From contig JAZQEF010000022.1 of NCBI GenBank assembly GCA_045538835.1, positions 1 through 64,000 of the forward strand: 64,000 nt of DNA. Direction: 5' to 3'. Under the pieces are notes generated by a model, which was not told the DNA's origin, searched no databases, and saw only the letters and a program-made list of their open reading frames with translations. This DNA comes from RGIG6165 sp045538835. GTDB lineage: Bacteria; Bacillota; Clostridia; Oscillospirales; Feifaniaceae. A program made the translations under genes and the position numbers. Positions 1 to 8,617 of the stretch are shown piece after piece (the first letter of the stretch is position 1; each line of letters starts with the position of its first letter).

Positions 1-1
1 T

Positions 2-274
2 TACTTCTTCAGGAGTAGGCAATTCCAAATTAACTGTTTTTTCTTGCGCATCAACTTCAACACCGTTTACCTGTATATGCTCTATGACATTTGCCTGTGC
101 ACCCTCTTCAATGCTGTCAAGTTTCTCACAGTCCTCGTCAGAATAATTGTTGTCCGACAATACCTTATCACCGTCTTTGTCCACTTTTTTTAAAAGTGCT
201 TTGTGTAAATTATCAAAATAAGTATTAATTTTACCCCATAAGTGAGATAAACCGTACATATCTAAAAATTTCAT
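2..274 (-). CDS. Phage tail/baseplate-associated protein, C-terminus cut by the window edge
   Basis: The reading frame opens at ATG 274 and stays open to the left edge, so only the first 91 residues are visible. The start reads MKFLDMYGLSHLWGKINTYF and is followed by a polar segment with DGDKVLSDNNYSDEDCEKL and an EGAQANVIEHIQVNGVEV stretch. This kind of N-terminus is common on tail-fibre or baseplate proteins of Firmicutes phages, where the SHLW-K helix precedes repeated collar domains. A TTA at 1-3 looks like a stop but is in another frame. The gene follows the next structural gene by 24 bases, so they are probably co-transcribed. The tail role is inferred from resemblance and position. Confidence 0.6.
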   Translation of the reverse strand, partial: MKFLDMYGLSHLWGKINTYFDNLHKALLKKVDKDGDKVLSDNNYSDEDCEKLDSIEEGAQANVIEHIQVNGVEVDAQEKTVNLELPTPEEV

Positions 275-298
275 TTATAAATCTCCTTTATGTTTCAA

Positions 299-1405
299 TT
301 ATTGAGCAGAATCTGTAACAACAATTTCAATACGCAACTGTGCATCGTCGGCAACAATAATTGTCGGTGGCATCTTAAGTTTCGCATAGTATGTACCTAC
401 TGCATTCGGCTCATAGTCAACACTAACTACTTCAATTCCGCTTTCAGCCATTGAGAACCATTCTATATTGCCGTCAGCATCCTGAAGATATATGTCGTCA
501 ACAAATTCGATACCTGCAAACTTTGTGCCGAGTTCTACTTCGATTGCTTCGGGTTCAAAATCTTCTGCCCAACCTGTGTAAACGACGTTGTGTGCATCTA
601 TAACAGCGTCAATTTCAGCATTTGTAATTCCATTCATATTGGCTTCTACATCATCAAGAGTAAGGACCTTTAAGTTAACGGCCGTTACCCGATCTCCCGC
701 AAAAAAATGGTTTCCTTCACGTATGGTAGGGCGTATAATCTCTGTTTCTACCTCAACTCCGTTTACTTTTATGATTTCAACTTTCTTCCGTAAGTTATCT
801 TCAAGGTTATTAAGATTTTCTACATCTCGATTAGTAAGTGTACTTATCGTGAGAGTATCATCCGAAATACTACCGCCTCTTACGACATTTATACAAGGCC
901 GTGCCGTTTCAGTCCCCAGTTCTCCGTTATTTAGCCATAAATTCGTTTTGATTGCCTCTGTTGCACTTACCAAATCATTTATCTGTGCCTGCAACTGTTC
1001 TGCCTGTGTCGGTGTGGGATCTTCCGGCTCTGCTGCATCGTTTGCTTTAGGTGCATATTTAACTTCCAGTTTGTCAGACATACTTCTCTGTCTCTTGCTG
1101 CCAATACATCCGTCAATTACAAAAGTCAGCATACCTGCTTCTGCCATAGGCTCTGCAGGAATAGGAACAAGATATACTCTTTCGCTTTCTTCTTTATTTT
1201 CAAGAAGATCCTCTGTAAGTATAATTCCTACAGGATTTGCCCCGTGAGCATCCCAGAATGTAATCGTTTTTGTAGTATAGTCGTCCCACTCTTCATCAAA
1301 GGTAATTCGCAGTGTAGTAACATTGTACTCACCTCTGACGCCGGCGTTCTTACTGTCTTTGGTAAGATAGTTACCGTCTGCTTTAACTTCAATAATTCTA
1401 TCCAT
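299..1405 (-). CDS. Phage minor structural protein, baseplate/fibre-like
   Basis: This 368-residue protein starts MDRIIEVKADGNYLTKDSKN and has a beta-rich N-terminal half typical of BppU-like upper baseplate domains in Firmicutes phages. A short linker around residues 118-135 is rich in Pro, Glu and Thr, and a coiled-coil-like segment (QAEQLQAQINDL) follows. The C-terminal third is again beta-like and reads like an immunoglobulin-type accessory domain. There is no signal peptide or membrane segment. It lies between an 80-residue structural protein and the truncated tail protein, all on the minus strand with short gaps. Placement in the tail or baseplate is inferred, and host-surface binding is possible but not shown. 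Confidence 0.6.
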   Translation of the reverse strand: MDRIIEVKADGNYLTKDSKNAGVRGEYNVTTLRITFDEEWDDYTTKTITFWDAHGANPVGIILTEDLLENKEESERVYLVPIPAEPMAEAGMLTFVIDGCIGSKRQRSMSDKLEVKYAPKANDAAEPEDPTPTQAEQLQAQINDLVSATEAIKTNLWLNNGELGTETARPCINVVRGGSISDDTLTISTLTNRDVENLNNLEDNLRKKVEIIKVNGVEVETEIIRPTIREGNHFFAGDRVTAVNLKVLTLDDVEANMNGITNAEIDAVIDAHNVVYTGWAEDFEPEAIEVELGTKFAGIEFVDDIYLQDADGNIEWFSMAESGIEVVSVDYEPNAVGTYYAKLKMPPTIIVADDAQLRIEIVVTDSAQ

Positions 1406-1420
1406 TATCTGTCTCCTTTC

Positions 1421-1663
1421 TTACTCGGTCGGTGTTTCCAATGTTTCCAAACGAGCAGTAATATCTTCAATTCTTGCGTTTAGTTCACTTATCGTTTTAT
1501 CAAGTGCATTTAACCTTGTCGCATCATCTTTACCGCATAAGCGTACATTTCCGCTCTCAGTACCTATATATAAGGCTTTTTCGTCTTTGCTGTATGCGGG
1601 TTCTCTTTCTTCAAGATGAGGGACGGTCCCGTTACCGCCCTTAATTAAAATTAAATCAGCCAT
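1421..1663 (-). CDS. Small phage structural protein with C-terminal coiled coil
   Basis: The product has 80 residues. Residues 1-45 include PHLEEREPAYSKDEKALYIG, a motif found at the N-terminus of many phage tail-fibre and tropism-determinant proteins, where it forms a small beta-hairpin attachment module. The last 35 residues are a regular heptad-like helix (LNALDKTISELNARIEDITA) that probably trimerises. It is 15 bases upstream of the larger structural protein and preceded by a GGGGGTAG ribosome site. It may be the attachment or chaperone part of a fibre whose other parts are separate genes. The exact role is unknown. Confidence 0.55.
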   Translation of the reverse strand: MADLILIKGGNGTVPHLEEREPAYSKDEKALYIGTESGNVRLCGKDDATRLNALDKTISELNARIEDITARLETLETPTE

Positions 1664-1684
1664 TTCTACCCCCCTTTATGTAAA

Positions 1685-1716
1685 AATGGGGACAACCCTT
1701 GTCAGTTGCCCCCATG
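1685..1716 (-). terminator. Rho-independent terminator behind the capsid block
   Basis: On the minus strand a GGGGGCAAC/GTTGTCCCC stem with an 8-base loop is followed by ATTTTT. It ends the head-gene transcript after the 139-residue protein and separates it from the tail-side genes. Confidence 0.7.
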
Positions 1717-1756
1717 CCGTGTCATAGAGTTTTATCTTTTATCGCGGAATATTCAG

Positions 1757-2176
1757 TTAAAACTCACTCTTAGCAAATTCGCTTGACTTCTTTTCGATAA
1801 GCTTGCTTGTCTCGTAGTCCTGTAAATCAGAATTGCTAAGAACTTCCGCAAACTTTCTCTTGATTTTCACCTTTTCACCACGCTTTATAACGCAGTTTTC
1901 GCCGTTTACAGCAACAAACTTTTCATCTTTGTACTTGTTGTTGTCCTTAAACAGTCTGACTTCTACCAATTCGTTATAATAGGCTTTCTCTTCTTCCTCA
2001 GCCTTCTTCTGTTCTTCGGTGAGTTCACCGCCTGCAGATGCCTTTGCATCGGCAAGCATTTTTTCAGCCTCTTCTTTCATTTTTTCAGCTTCCGCTTTTG
2101 CTTCTGCAAGCATTGCCTCAACCTGTGCCTTTACGTCAGCAAGGTTAATTGATTCGGGTTTCTTTTCAGTTGCCAT
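1757..2176 (-). CDS. Acidic coiled-coil phage head-region protein
   Basis: The 139-residue protein has a long Ala/Glu/Lys-rich helix (about residues 10-65, with repeated AEAEKM-type heptads). A compact C-terminal domain starting near VEVRLFKDNNKYKDEKFVA contains a repeated Lys-rich strand pattern. It sits directly downstream of the major capsid gene, where many phages encode a head-decoration or head-tail joining protein, and it is followed by a strong terminator. No named family is recognised with certainty. A structural role is inferred from position; a cytoplasmic assembly factor is the alternative. Confidence 0.5.
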   Translation of the reverse strand: MATEKKPESINLADVKAQVEAMLAEAKAEAEKMKEEAEKMLADAKASAGGELTEEQKKAEEEEKAYYNELVEVRLFKDNNKYKDEKFVAVNGENCVIKRGEKVKIKRKFAEVLSNSDLQDYETSKLIEKKSSEFAKSEF

Positions 2177-2215
2177 TGTAGTTTCTCCTTTTATACTCCG
2201 CTAAAGACGGATTTT

Positions 2216-3184
2216 TTAGTTTGCTGATACCGCATCGCTGAATGTAGACTTAGATTCAATACGTACCATATAGTTTTCAACAAGTCTTTCAGCAGTCTTT
2301 GTAGCCTTCCAGCCTGCTGTTGCTCTCTGATTGAGAGGGTCACCCGTACCTGCACTACCGAGCTGTTTAACGATATGTTCAAGTCCGCCACCTGCGATTT
2401 CAGTTGTGCCGTATGCATTGTCACCGAGAATAAGTGTTGAGTAAACACCACCCTCAAAAATCTTTGCTTCGGTTGTTTCTACGAAACGTACACCGAATAT
2501 CTTACCGATTTCACCTTCGTAAAGGTCTTCAGGATCAGAATAAGTCTTAACGTCAGCCCACGCCTTATCATTTGTAAGGTCGTATGCAACGTCAGGATGA
2601 ATGATACCTACCCAATCACCGTTAATCTTTTCTGCGTTCTGACTCTTAAGGATACGAACAGCCTTCTTAATGTCATCTACTGTAAGTACAGAATCTGCTG
2701 TAAGTGCACCTCTTCCTTCCTTACCGCCTGCATAGAGGACGTTTGTACCGCCGTTGAGCACTTCTCTTGTGATAGTGTCAAGTGTAGCCCCTGCCTGTGC
2801 ACCGAGAATCTTGGTGGCCTGTACAAGATTGTTATCAATAGCAGTAAGCATAAGAACGTCAGAAAGTGTGATATAGCCGCCGTACTGTGCTACAGTTGCT
2901 TCTACAGTTGATACTGTGAGGCTCTGTCCGTCAGGTGTTACCCCTTCAGTAATAGGCGTAGTCTGCTTGGGAAGCGGACTATACTTTCTGAATTCAATAG
3001 TCTTACCACCATTCTTGGGAATGGGATGCTTCTGTCCGAACTGGTCGTGAACGAGTTTCGGAATAGCGTTATCAATGAGATAATCGCTGTAATAGGTTTT
3101 CATTTCATCAGAAAGACCCGATGATGTTGTTACGTTTGTGTTTGCTTCAGCAAAAAGCTGAAGGTTGTACTTAAACTTTGTCAT
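2216..3184 (-). CDS. Major capsid protein, N4-gp56 family
   Basis: The 322-residue protein matches the N4-gp56 major capsid pattern: a GKTIEFRKYSPLP segment near residue 60, then a TPITEGVTPDGQSLTVSTVEA strand, QYGGYITLSDVL, and later conserved GVRFVETTEAKIF and IKQLGSAGTGDPLNQRATAGW-type segments. It forms the icosahedral shell. The N-terminus is MTKFKYNLQLFAEAN, and YNLQLFA closely resembles the sequence cleaved by Prp protease in ribosomal protein L27 of Firmicutes. The scaffold upstream has a similar motif and a Prp homologue lies next to it, so N-terminal processing at the Phe-Ala end of this motif is likely but inferred. Confidence 0.9.
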   Translation of the reverse strand: MTKFKYNLQLFAEANTNVTTSSGLSDEMKTYYSDYLIDNAIPKLVHDQFGQKHPIPKNGGKTIEFRKYSPLPKQTTPITEGVTPDGQSLTVSTVEATVAQYGGYITLSDVLMLTAIDNNLVQATKILGAQAGATLDTITREVLNGGTNVLYAGGKEGRGALTADSVLTVDDIKKAVRILKSQNAEKINGDWVGIIHPDVAYDLTNDKAWADVKTYSDPEDLYEGEIGKIFGVRFVETTEAKIFEGGVYSTLILGDNAYGTTEIAGGGLEHIVKQLGSAGTGDPLNQRATAGWKATKTAERLVENYMVRIESKSTFSDAVSAN

Positions 3185-3220
3185 TTTGTTTTTCCCCTTT
3201 CATAAGTCGGGGAGTTCGAT

Positions 3221-4207
3221 TTAAAATACTATTTTTTCTCCCCGTTGTACTCTTCGTGCAATCTCTGCACGTTCTTTACGCGTAAGAGACGAAACGTCGT
3301 TTCTTACTATGGCGGCTGATTGTGAAGACGTACCGTTTTCGGAAGGTCGGGAAGCCTTTTGTTTAATTCTCGCCTGTGCCTGTGCATCCGCCGTCTGTGC
3401 GGCTGCTCTTGCGGCATTTTGCGTTAATTCGTCAAAATGAAGAACTTTGTATGCGTGTTCGACGCTGTTACCGTTTCTGAGTAAACTAAGAAATTCACGG
3501 TTTTGTGCCTCTTTCTTAAAATCAAAAGACGGATAAAGTTCTTTTACTTTCTCTGCTTCTTTATACCAGTTATCAATCTGCTGCTGAAACTGCTGCTGTC
3601 CGATTTGCTTCTGGCGAATCGCCTTTAATTCGGCATTTTCCCTTTCCAGTTTCTGCATGGCGTGATACTGTTCTACCGACATACCGTGTTCTTCGGCTAC
3701 CGATTCCCAAAAATCGTAATCTTCCGAAAGAGCTGTTTTTAACTTCGCCACATCATCTACGCCATATCTGCTTTTAAGCATATCAATGACTTCTTTATTT
3801 GATGCAAGCTCCGCTTCCATACCCTTTACTTGCTTGAAACGCCTGTCAAATACCTGTTGAAACCTCTCCCTGTCAATATCCTTGTATTCACCGCTTATAA
3901 GGTCGTTATAGGCTTTTCTTCTTGCTTCAAGCGTATCAGATGTAGTTGTTGCGTCCGTTTTTCCTGCACCCGTAGGACTGCCTTCGGTGGCAAGGCTTGT
4001 AGTTCCGTCAGAGGTTGTTCCTTCCTGCTTTCCGAATACCACGTTATCAAATTCACCCGATTTTGAGCGGCGGCTGCTTCCGCTCGGTTTGCTTTCAGCC
4101 TTTGGTGCGCTCTCTGTAGTTGCAACGGTGCCTTCTGCCCCTGCTGTTCCGCCGTCACCAAACAACTGCAAATCTACTTTGAGCATTTTCTTAAATTCTT
4201 TAGACAT
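3221..4207 (-). CDS. Phage scaffold (GP20-like) protein with Prp-type N-terminal motif
   Basis: The 328-residue protein is acidic and Gln/Lys-rich, with a low-complexity Ser/Thr/Gly region (about residues 20-90), a central coiled coil (ERENAELKAIRQKQIGQQQF) and a basic C-terminus (RKERAEIARRVQRGEK). This layout is typical of capsid scaffolds. ATG 4207 was chosen over an in-frame codon at 4243 because AGGAGA lies 11 bases before it and nothing lies before the other. The N-terminus reads MSKEFKKMLKVDLQLFGDGG, and VDLQLFG resembles the L27-type Prp cleavage motif. It lies between prp and the capsid gene, as a scaffold would. Confidence 0.75.
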   Translation of the reverse strand: MSKEFKKMLKVDLQLFGDGGTAGAEGTVATTESAPKAESKPSGSSRRSKSGEFDNVVFGKQEGTTSDGTTSLATEGSPTGAGKTDATTTSDTLEARRKAYNDLISGEYKDIDRERFQQVFDRRFKQVKGMEAELASNKEVIDMLKSRYGVDDVAKLKTALSEDYDFWESVAEEHGMSVEQYHAMQKLERENAELKAIRQKQIGQQQFQQQIDNWYKEAEKVKELYPSFDFKKEAQNREFLSLLRNGNSVEHAYKVLHFDELTQNAARAAAQTADAQAQARIKQKASRPSENGTSSQSAAIVRNDVSSLTRKERAEIARRVQRGEKIVF

Positions 4208-4254
4208 ATTTTCTATGTCTCCTTTCTCATGGTCTGTTCCCAAGAGTCAATCGG

Positions 4255-4566
4255 CTATTCCGATATATTTATCTGCACATAGTCTTGGTAGACATCTGCT
4301 ATCTGTCCCAATCCTATGAATGCCATTTGAAATACTGATGCGACATCGTCACCGCCTGCACAAGATATGATGACTTCTCCTTCGTTATGGTCTACGCTTA
4401 TACATTCTGCTTTGTAATAGTTATCCTCTATCCACCCTATGAGAGCCTGTACCAATGCAGAAACACCGGCACAGACTATATCTTTCCCATAAGGTGCATA
4501 ATTTGCGTGTCCCAATACCGTCAACGTATGCACGTCACCATTAACTCTGTATATAGCCTTAACCAT
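4255..4566 (-). CDS. prp: Phage-encoded Prp-type cysteine protease
   Basis: This 103-residue protein has the signature of Prp (YsxB), the cysteine protease that removes the N-terminal extension of ribosomal protein L27 in Firmicutes. The core LGHANYAPYGKDIVCAGVSA carries the expected catalytic His20 and Cys32, and the length is typical of the family. The start overlaps the portal stop by 8 bases, so the two are translationally linked. The next two genes encode scaffold and capsid proteins whose N-termini carry L27-like motifs (VDLQLFG and YNLQLFA). In S. aureus phages of the 80alpha type the host Prp processes such motifs. Here the phage seems to bring its own enzyme, and the substrates are inferred. 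Confidence 0.88.
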   Translation of the reverse strand: MVKAIYRVNGDVHTLTVLGHANYAPYGKDIVCAGVSALVQALIGWIEDNYYKAECISVDHNEGEVIISCAGGDDVASVFQMAFIGLGQIADVYQDYVQINISE

Positions 4567-6514
4567 TGTTCATATCGGGATTAGCTCTTGATGCTAACCT
4601 CGCTCCGTAATCCGTCATAGTAGCCTGCTGTGCCTGCTTTTGTGCCTGTCCCATTGTTCTGCCGCTTTTCGCTTTCGGTGCAACAGATGTTGGATTTCCG
4701 TTTGGGACACCCATATTTAAGGTGCTTTTTATCATTGCAAGTTCTTGTGTAAGCTGATTAACCATATTCATCAGCGTTTGTCCCTGCTGTACCTTCTCTT
4801 TTACAGCCTCGATACCGTCAAAATCCATAAGTTCAAGAGCCGTCATTGACTGTTCCGCCAACTGCGGATTGAAAAATCCCATGTTGTACATTTCTTTTGC
4901 CAACTCATTCTGCGCCATTTTTGAATACGGCGAGCGTTTCTGCGGTTTAACAACAATATCGTAGACAGGCTTACGGAAGAGTTCAACGTAGCCTTCTTCA
5001 AGTTCCTGTCCTGCGTATGCCGGCGGAATAGCCTCGCCCTGCATCATCTTATTATTAAAATCAACATACTCATATTTGCCTGTTGCTCCTGTGATACGGA
5101 ATGAGCGTGTCTCATCATAAAACTGTCGCATAAGCTCGATCGCGAGATAACATTCCCTCGTATATGACCGATAAGAAGCCGAAATCATATCCCTGCTCTG
5201 CTTGTTTCCTGCTTCCTGCAACGCCGCAATTGCCGCCGCTGCCGTAACACCGCCACTTGTTGAGCCTTGCGACACGTCACGGTTAGATGATGTTTCCTTA
5301 AGCTCGTCTATCTTCATCTGAAGGATATTAAGCACCGCACCGCTTACCTGCTGTACGTCAATCTGCTTTAGGCGTTCCTCATCTATGTCTCCTTCAACGA
5401 ATACGATGTCGTTCGTTTCATCCTTAAACTCATCAAGATTGATGCCTATGTTCTTCTTTGCGAAAAATCTCGGTTTCGTTGCCTTGATAGCATTTTCAAG
5501 TATCACCTGCTGTAACTTGTCTATGTACATCTGAGGTGACTTCATTATTGCTATGTAGCCGAATCCGATAGGCGTTCCCTCTTCGGGAAACAGCACGTCA
5601 AACTCAACAGGATATTGACCGTGGTTATAAAAACCGTTCTCGGCATATTCAGGCTCGTTCTCGGAAGCGAACAACACCTCATTGCCAACAAACTTACAGA
5701 AATGCAGTACCGTCTTTCCTGCTGAGTTGCGTTTCTTATAATACCAGTCAACCACAACTGACTTGTTTGTCACATCAACGGTATCATCGTATACATACTC
5801 TTTAACGTCTATAACCTTACCGCCGACTTTTCCCTTAAGCTGCGGGTATTCAAGTTCAAGTAAGTCATTGTCTTTAAGAGATACAATAAACAAATCTCTG
5901 CTCGACTGCAGATTTGTTATACCGGGCTCCCAGAAGATATTAAGCATATCAATAAACTGTGTATCAATATCTCCCAAACCTTCTTCAAGTTCCGTGTTCC
6001 AGAATACACCCTTTGCAACAACACCGTGTTTAAGTTTGTACCACGCTGAATCAGAGAAGGTCTCCTCGTAATTGTTTCTCTCGTATATAACAGGAAGAAC
6101 AGATGAGAGTATCTTTGCCGATTCTTCGTCTCCCCGTTCTCTCGGCAGCACGTTAGGCTCGGGATAGTTGTCCATAACGTCAGCGTGCTTTGATGCTATC
6201 GAGTTGAATAGCCAAGCAGAAGCAGGTTGCGGTCTGTTCGTGCTTTCTCCGCCATTTATAACGTCCCAATGGCGTAACTTCCACCATTGTTCTTCCTCAA
6301 CGATTCTGTCCTCGAATTTACGCTTACCGTCCTTATACTTCTTTAAGGTTTCTGCCGCCTTCTGAATGGCCTTCTTGTCTATAACCTGCGTTCCCTCTGT
6401 TACAGTTTCCTGTGCCACTCCTTCAGGCTGTGTGTTACCTTTCAGTTTCCGTATAGCATCGGGAATATAATCAAGTAGGGTCTTCCCCTTGCTATTTGGA
6501 GTATTAATATCCAA
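4559..6514 (-). CDS. Phage portal protein
   Basis: The 651-residue protein is large for a portal and has the expected order: an N-terminal stem with EEQWWKLRHWDVI, a central clip region with repeated acidic strands, a crown with GSTSGGVTAAAAIAALQEAG, and a C-terminal Gln-rich tail (QAQKQAQQATMTDYGARLAS). It forms the dodecameric ring through which DNA enters the head. Translation from TTG 6514 is preferred because GAGGTGAG lies 6 bases upstream and it falls just after the terminase stop. An ATG at 6547 in the same frame lies inside the terminase gene without a good ribosome site. Order terminase-portal-protease-scaffold-capsid is classical. Confidence 0.85.
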   Translation of the reverse strand: MDINTPNSKGKTLLDYIPDAIRKLKGNTQPEGVAQETVTEGTQVIDKKAIQKAAETLKKYKDGKRKFEDRIVEEEQWWKLRHWDVINGGESTNRPQPASAWLFNSIASKHADVMDNYPEPNVLPRERGDEESAKILSSVLPVIYERNNYEETFSDSAWYKLKHGVVAKGVFWNTELEEGLGDIDTQFIDMLNIFWEPGITNLQSSRDLFIVSLKDNDLLELEYPQLKGKVGGKVIDVKEYVYDDTVDVTNKSVVVDWYYKKRNSAGKTVLHFCKFVGNEVLFASENEPEYAENGFYNHGQYPVEFDVLFPEEGTPIGFGYIAIMKSPQMYIDKLQQVILENAIKATKPRFFAKKNIGINLDEFKDETNDIVFVEGDIDEERLKQIDVQQVSGAVLNILQMKIDELKETSSNRDVSQGSTSGGVTAAAAIAALQEAGNKQSRDMISASYRSYTRECYLAIELMRQFYDETRSFRITGATGKYEYVDFNNKMMQGEAIPPAYAGQELEEGYVELFRKPVYDIVVKPQKRSPYSKMAQNELAKEMYNMGFFNPQLAEQSMTALELMDFDGIEAVKEKVQQGQTLMNMVNQLTQELAMIKSTLNMGVPNGNPTSVAPKAKSGRTMGQAQKQAQQATMTDYGARLASRANPDMNNG

Positions 6515-6524
6515 TCGTCTCACC

Positions 6525-7940
6525 TCAATACTTTCTGTAGAATGCATATCTGTCGACTTCTATATCACTTTCAAGCGGATTATAAACCGCAGGTGTTCTG
6601 TCCTCCACCTTGATAGGCTTCATGGGATTAGCCATACAAAGATACCGACTGCTATCATAACAATGGTCTTCTTGCTTACTGTCCACGTCTTCAGGTCTGT
6701 TTTCGTCATACACCAACAGAGGAATGGTCCTTATAAACGCTTTGCAATTCGTAAAAACATACATCATAGGTATACCGTTCTCGTCAAACTGCATTCTATA
6801 ATGCATCTGCATCAGTCCTGCTAATCGCTTGTGGTCGCCTTTATCAAAGTAAACACCGTACTTTTCTGCTGTTTCCGCTATGCTTATACCGTGTGACTTG
6901 TCCCATATAGCAGGGTCAGCTACACCGTGTATGTATTTTCCTTTCAGCCATTCGTGCTCTTTCTCTATGCGTGCTATCTCTTTGAATATGTCGTCAGGAG
7001 TCCATTTAACGCCAACGTCAGCTTCACCCTTAACACAGCCATACAATTCGAGTATCTTGTATAATCTACCGTCATAATCTACCGCCCACCAATCACAAGA
7101 GAACGGTTTTGCATATCCAAAGTCAAAGCTACGCCATATATTCCACTCTTTCGGAGGCTCAAACGGTTTAATAACGTGTGTATATCGTCTATCCTCATAA
7201 TGTGAAGGGTCATCGACAAACTCCTCAAACACCTGCCCACCGTCTATACCCCAATCTCCGAGTCCCGCAACCTTATATCGTTTGGGATTACGGAGTTTCA
7301 TACTCTCAAAGTCTCGTGCATCAGCTTCATCAAGCCATTCATTACACATATAGTTTGTAGTCTTGGCAAGTACATCAGGGTCTTCTACGTCAAAGAAACG
7401 CTTTTTAATCCAATGTGTTGAAGACCACGGGTTGAACGTCAATGTTGTTTGTTTGAACAGGTAGTCAGGTATTTTACCTCTTATAGACTCATTCAGTTTG
7501 TCAAATTCAGCCTCGCTGTCTATCTCATACGCTTCCTCTATCCATAGCCAACACAGATATCCTTTCGGAACTGATATTGACGTGATTTTAGAAGCATCAT
7601 CAAGACCTCTGAAGAATATCCTCTGCCCTGTCGGTCTATATACTGCATATAATGGTGACCGTGTAAAATCCCACAGATGCGACACACCGAGTCTCTCTGT
7701 CGCCCATTGCAAGTCTGAATAGCAACTGTCTCTTAACGTTGTAAATACCTTACGTACTACAAGAGTATTTGCTTCAGGGTATTTCATCATATTGTAGATG
7801 TACCATAATGCAGTAGTCTTACTCTTCTTTGATGCACGACTGCCTTTGCACACTCTGTATCTGCCTTTGAAACGCCAATAATCGCCGTATCCACCGCCTA
7901 TGATGTCGGGCAAGTATATCTTGTTAGTCTGCAATTTCAT
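6525..7940 (-). CDS. terL: Terminase large subunit
   Basis: The 471-residue protein is the packaging motor. The N-terminal ATPase has a divergent Walker A (GSRASKKSKT at residues 33-42) and a Walker B ending in LWIEEA. The C-terminal nuclease shows FDFGYAKPF, VADPAIWD and DHCYDSSRY, giving the acidic residues of the RNase-H-like site. The family resembles PBSX-type terminases. ATG 7940 is chosen with AGGAAG just before it; a GTG one codon earlier is also possible. It overlaps the 3' end of the small-subunit gene by 17 bases, which supports coupled translation. Confidence 0.92.
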   Translation of the reverse strand: MKLQTNKIYLPDIIGGGYGDYWRFKGRYRVCKGSRASKKSKTTALWYIYNMMKYPEANTLVVRKVFTTLRDSCYSDLQWATERLGVSHLWDFTRSPLYAVYRPTGQRIFFRGLDDASKITSISVPKGYLCWLWIEEAYEIDSEAEFDKLNESIRGKIPDYLFKQTTLTFNPWSSTHWIKKRFFDVEDPDVLAKTTNYMCNEWLDEADARDFESMKLRNPKRYKVAGLGDWGIDGGQVFEEFVDDPSHYEDRRYTHVIKPFEPPKEWNIWRSFDFGYAKPFSCDWWAVDYDGRLYKILELYGCVKGEADVGVKWTPDDIFKEIARIEKEHEWLKGKYIHGVADPAIWDKSHGISIAETAEKYGVYFDKGDHKRLAGLMQMHYRMQFDENGIPMMYVFTNCKAFIRTIPLLVYDENRPEDVDSKQEDHCYDSSRYLCMANPMKPIKVEDRTPAVYNPLESDIEVDRYAFYRKY

Positions 7941-8208
7941 CACTTCCTGTAAACACTACAGGCTGTACGCTCATCTCCCCGTCTACCGTCACCTGCTGTG
8001 CCGACTTGCCGTAATACATTTCTGCAAACCATTTCTCAATGTCTGCTTTCACCTTAACAGGCGTATCCTTCGCATCTGCTATCGCTCTTAACCTCGAAGG
8101 AGATTGTTTCGCATATTCCTTAAGTTCAGGAGGCAGAGGCGGTCTCCCTTTCGGGTTTCCACTATGCCCTTTGGCGAACTGTCCTGATTTTGTCCTGTTA
8201 GCAGGCAT
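7924..8208 (-). CDS. Terminase small subunit-like protein
   Basis: The 94-residue protein starts MPANRTKSGQFAKGHSGNP; the GHSGNPKGRP element is found at the N-terminus of many phage proteins encoded just before the large terminase (DUF5681-like). The C-terminal part is a short helical region followed by an acidic tail. It would bind phage DNA and hand it to TerL. ATG 8208 has AGGTGG 9 bases upstream; the frame continues upstream into an intergenic repeat without a better start. Family assignment rests on the GNPKGRP motif and position, so an accessory DNA-binding protein is possible. Confidence 0.65.
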   Translation of the reverse strand: MPANRTKSGQFAKGHSGNPKGRPPLPPELKEYAKQSPSRLRAIADAKDTPVKVKADIEKWFAEMYYGKSAQQVTVDGEMSVQPVVFTGSDEIAD

Positions 8209-8542
8209 ATCAACACCACCTTTCTCGTCCTCGCAAACTTCACATAGTTTCATTTTGCTATCCGCAAAATTACACCTGTTTCGTTGCTCGTCCTCTATCC
8301 CTCGTCGTTCGCAAGCTCCATATAAATCGCTTCCGCAAGTATACGAAAGCTCATTCATTCCGCTGCTTCTCCTCTTCCTATCACGACGCACTTCGTTTAC
8401 CTCGTGACAGGAGTCCTTTTTTCGCACTTCGTTCTGCCTTGTGGCGGGAGCCCTGCATTAATAATGGCTGTGAATAAGAGTCAAAGTCTTGTGTGCTTAC
8501 CTGTTACACCAATTCACAGTACCACTGTATCATAGTCAAAAC
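8209..8542. repeat. Non-coding gap with structured repeat copy A
   Basis: No convincing gene lies here. The stretch 8321-8416 is homologous to 15873-15972 (copy B). It contains two potential hairpins: GCTTCCG (8329-8335) with CGAAAGC (8344-8350), and CCTATCACG (8377-8385) with CGTGACAGG (8403-8411). Paired positions differ between the copies in a way that keeps pairing. It precedes the terminase operon and may serve as its leader or promoter region. Confidence 0.6.
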
Positions 8543-8570
8543 AAAAAATTCCCCTTTTAAGTGGAATTTC
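8543..8570 (-). terminator. Possible terminator hairpin
   Basis: On the minus strand, AAATTCC pairs with GGAATTT across a 10-base loop and is followed by TTTTTTG. Together with the next hairpin it insulates the late operon from the early block. Confidence 0.45.
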
Positions 8571-8582
8571 AAAAATTTTTTC

Positions 8583-8613
8583 AAAAAAAGAAAAGACACC
8601 CTTATCGGATGCC
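8583..8613 (-). terminator. Terminator of the early block
   Basis: On the minus strand GGCATCC pairs with GGGTGTC (two G-T pairs) across a 5-base loop and is followed by TTTTCTTTTTTTG. It lies 4 bases after the stop of the XRE gene at 8618. Confidence 0.65.
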
Positions 8614-8617
8614 TCTC

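Noticed and set aside
1..3. TTA at the left edge as the stop codon of the first minus-strand gene
   Set aside because: It is out of frame with the ATG at 274; the real frame runs off the edge.
588..1247. Long plus-strand open frame opposite the baseplate-like gene
   Set aside because: Ser/Thr/Phe-rich shadow of the real minus-strand gene with no ribosome site.
8209..8427. N-terminal extension of the small terminase gene
   Set aside because: The extension is encoded by the structured intergenic repeat and a good ribosome site precedes ATG 8208.
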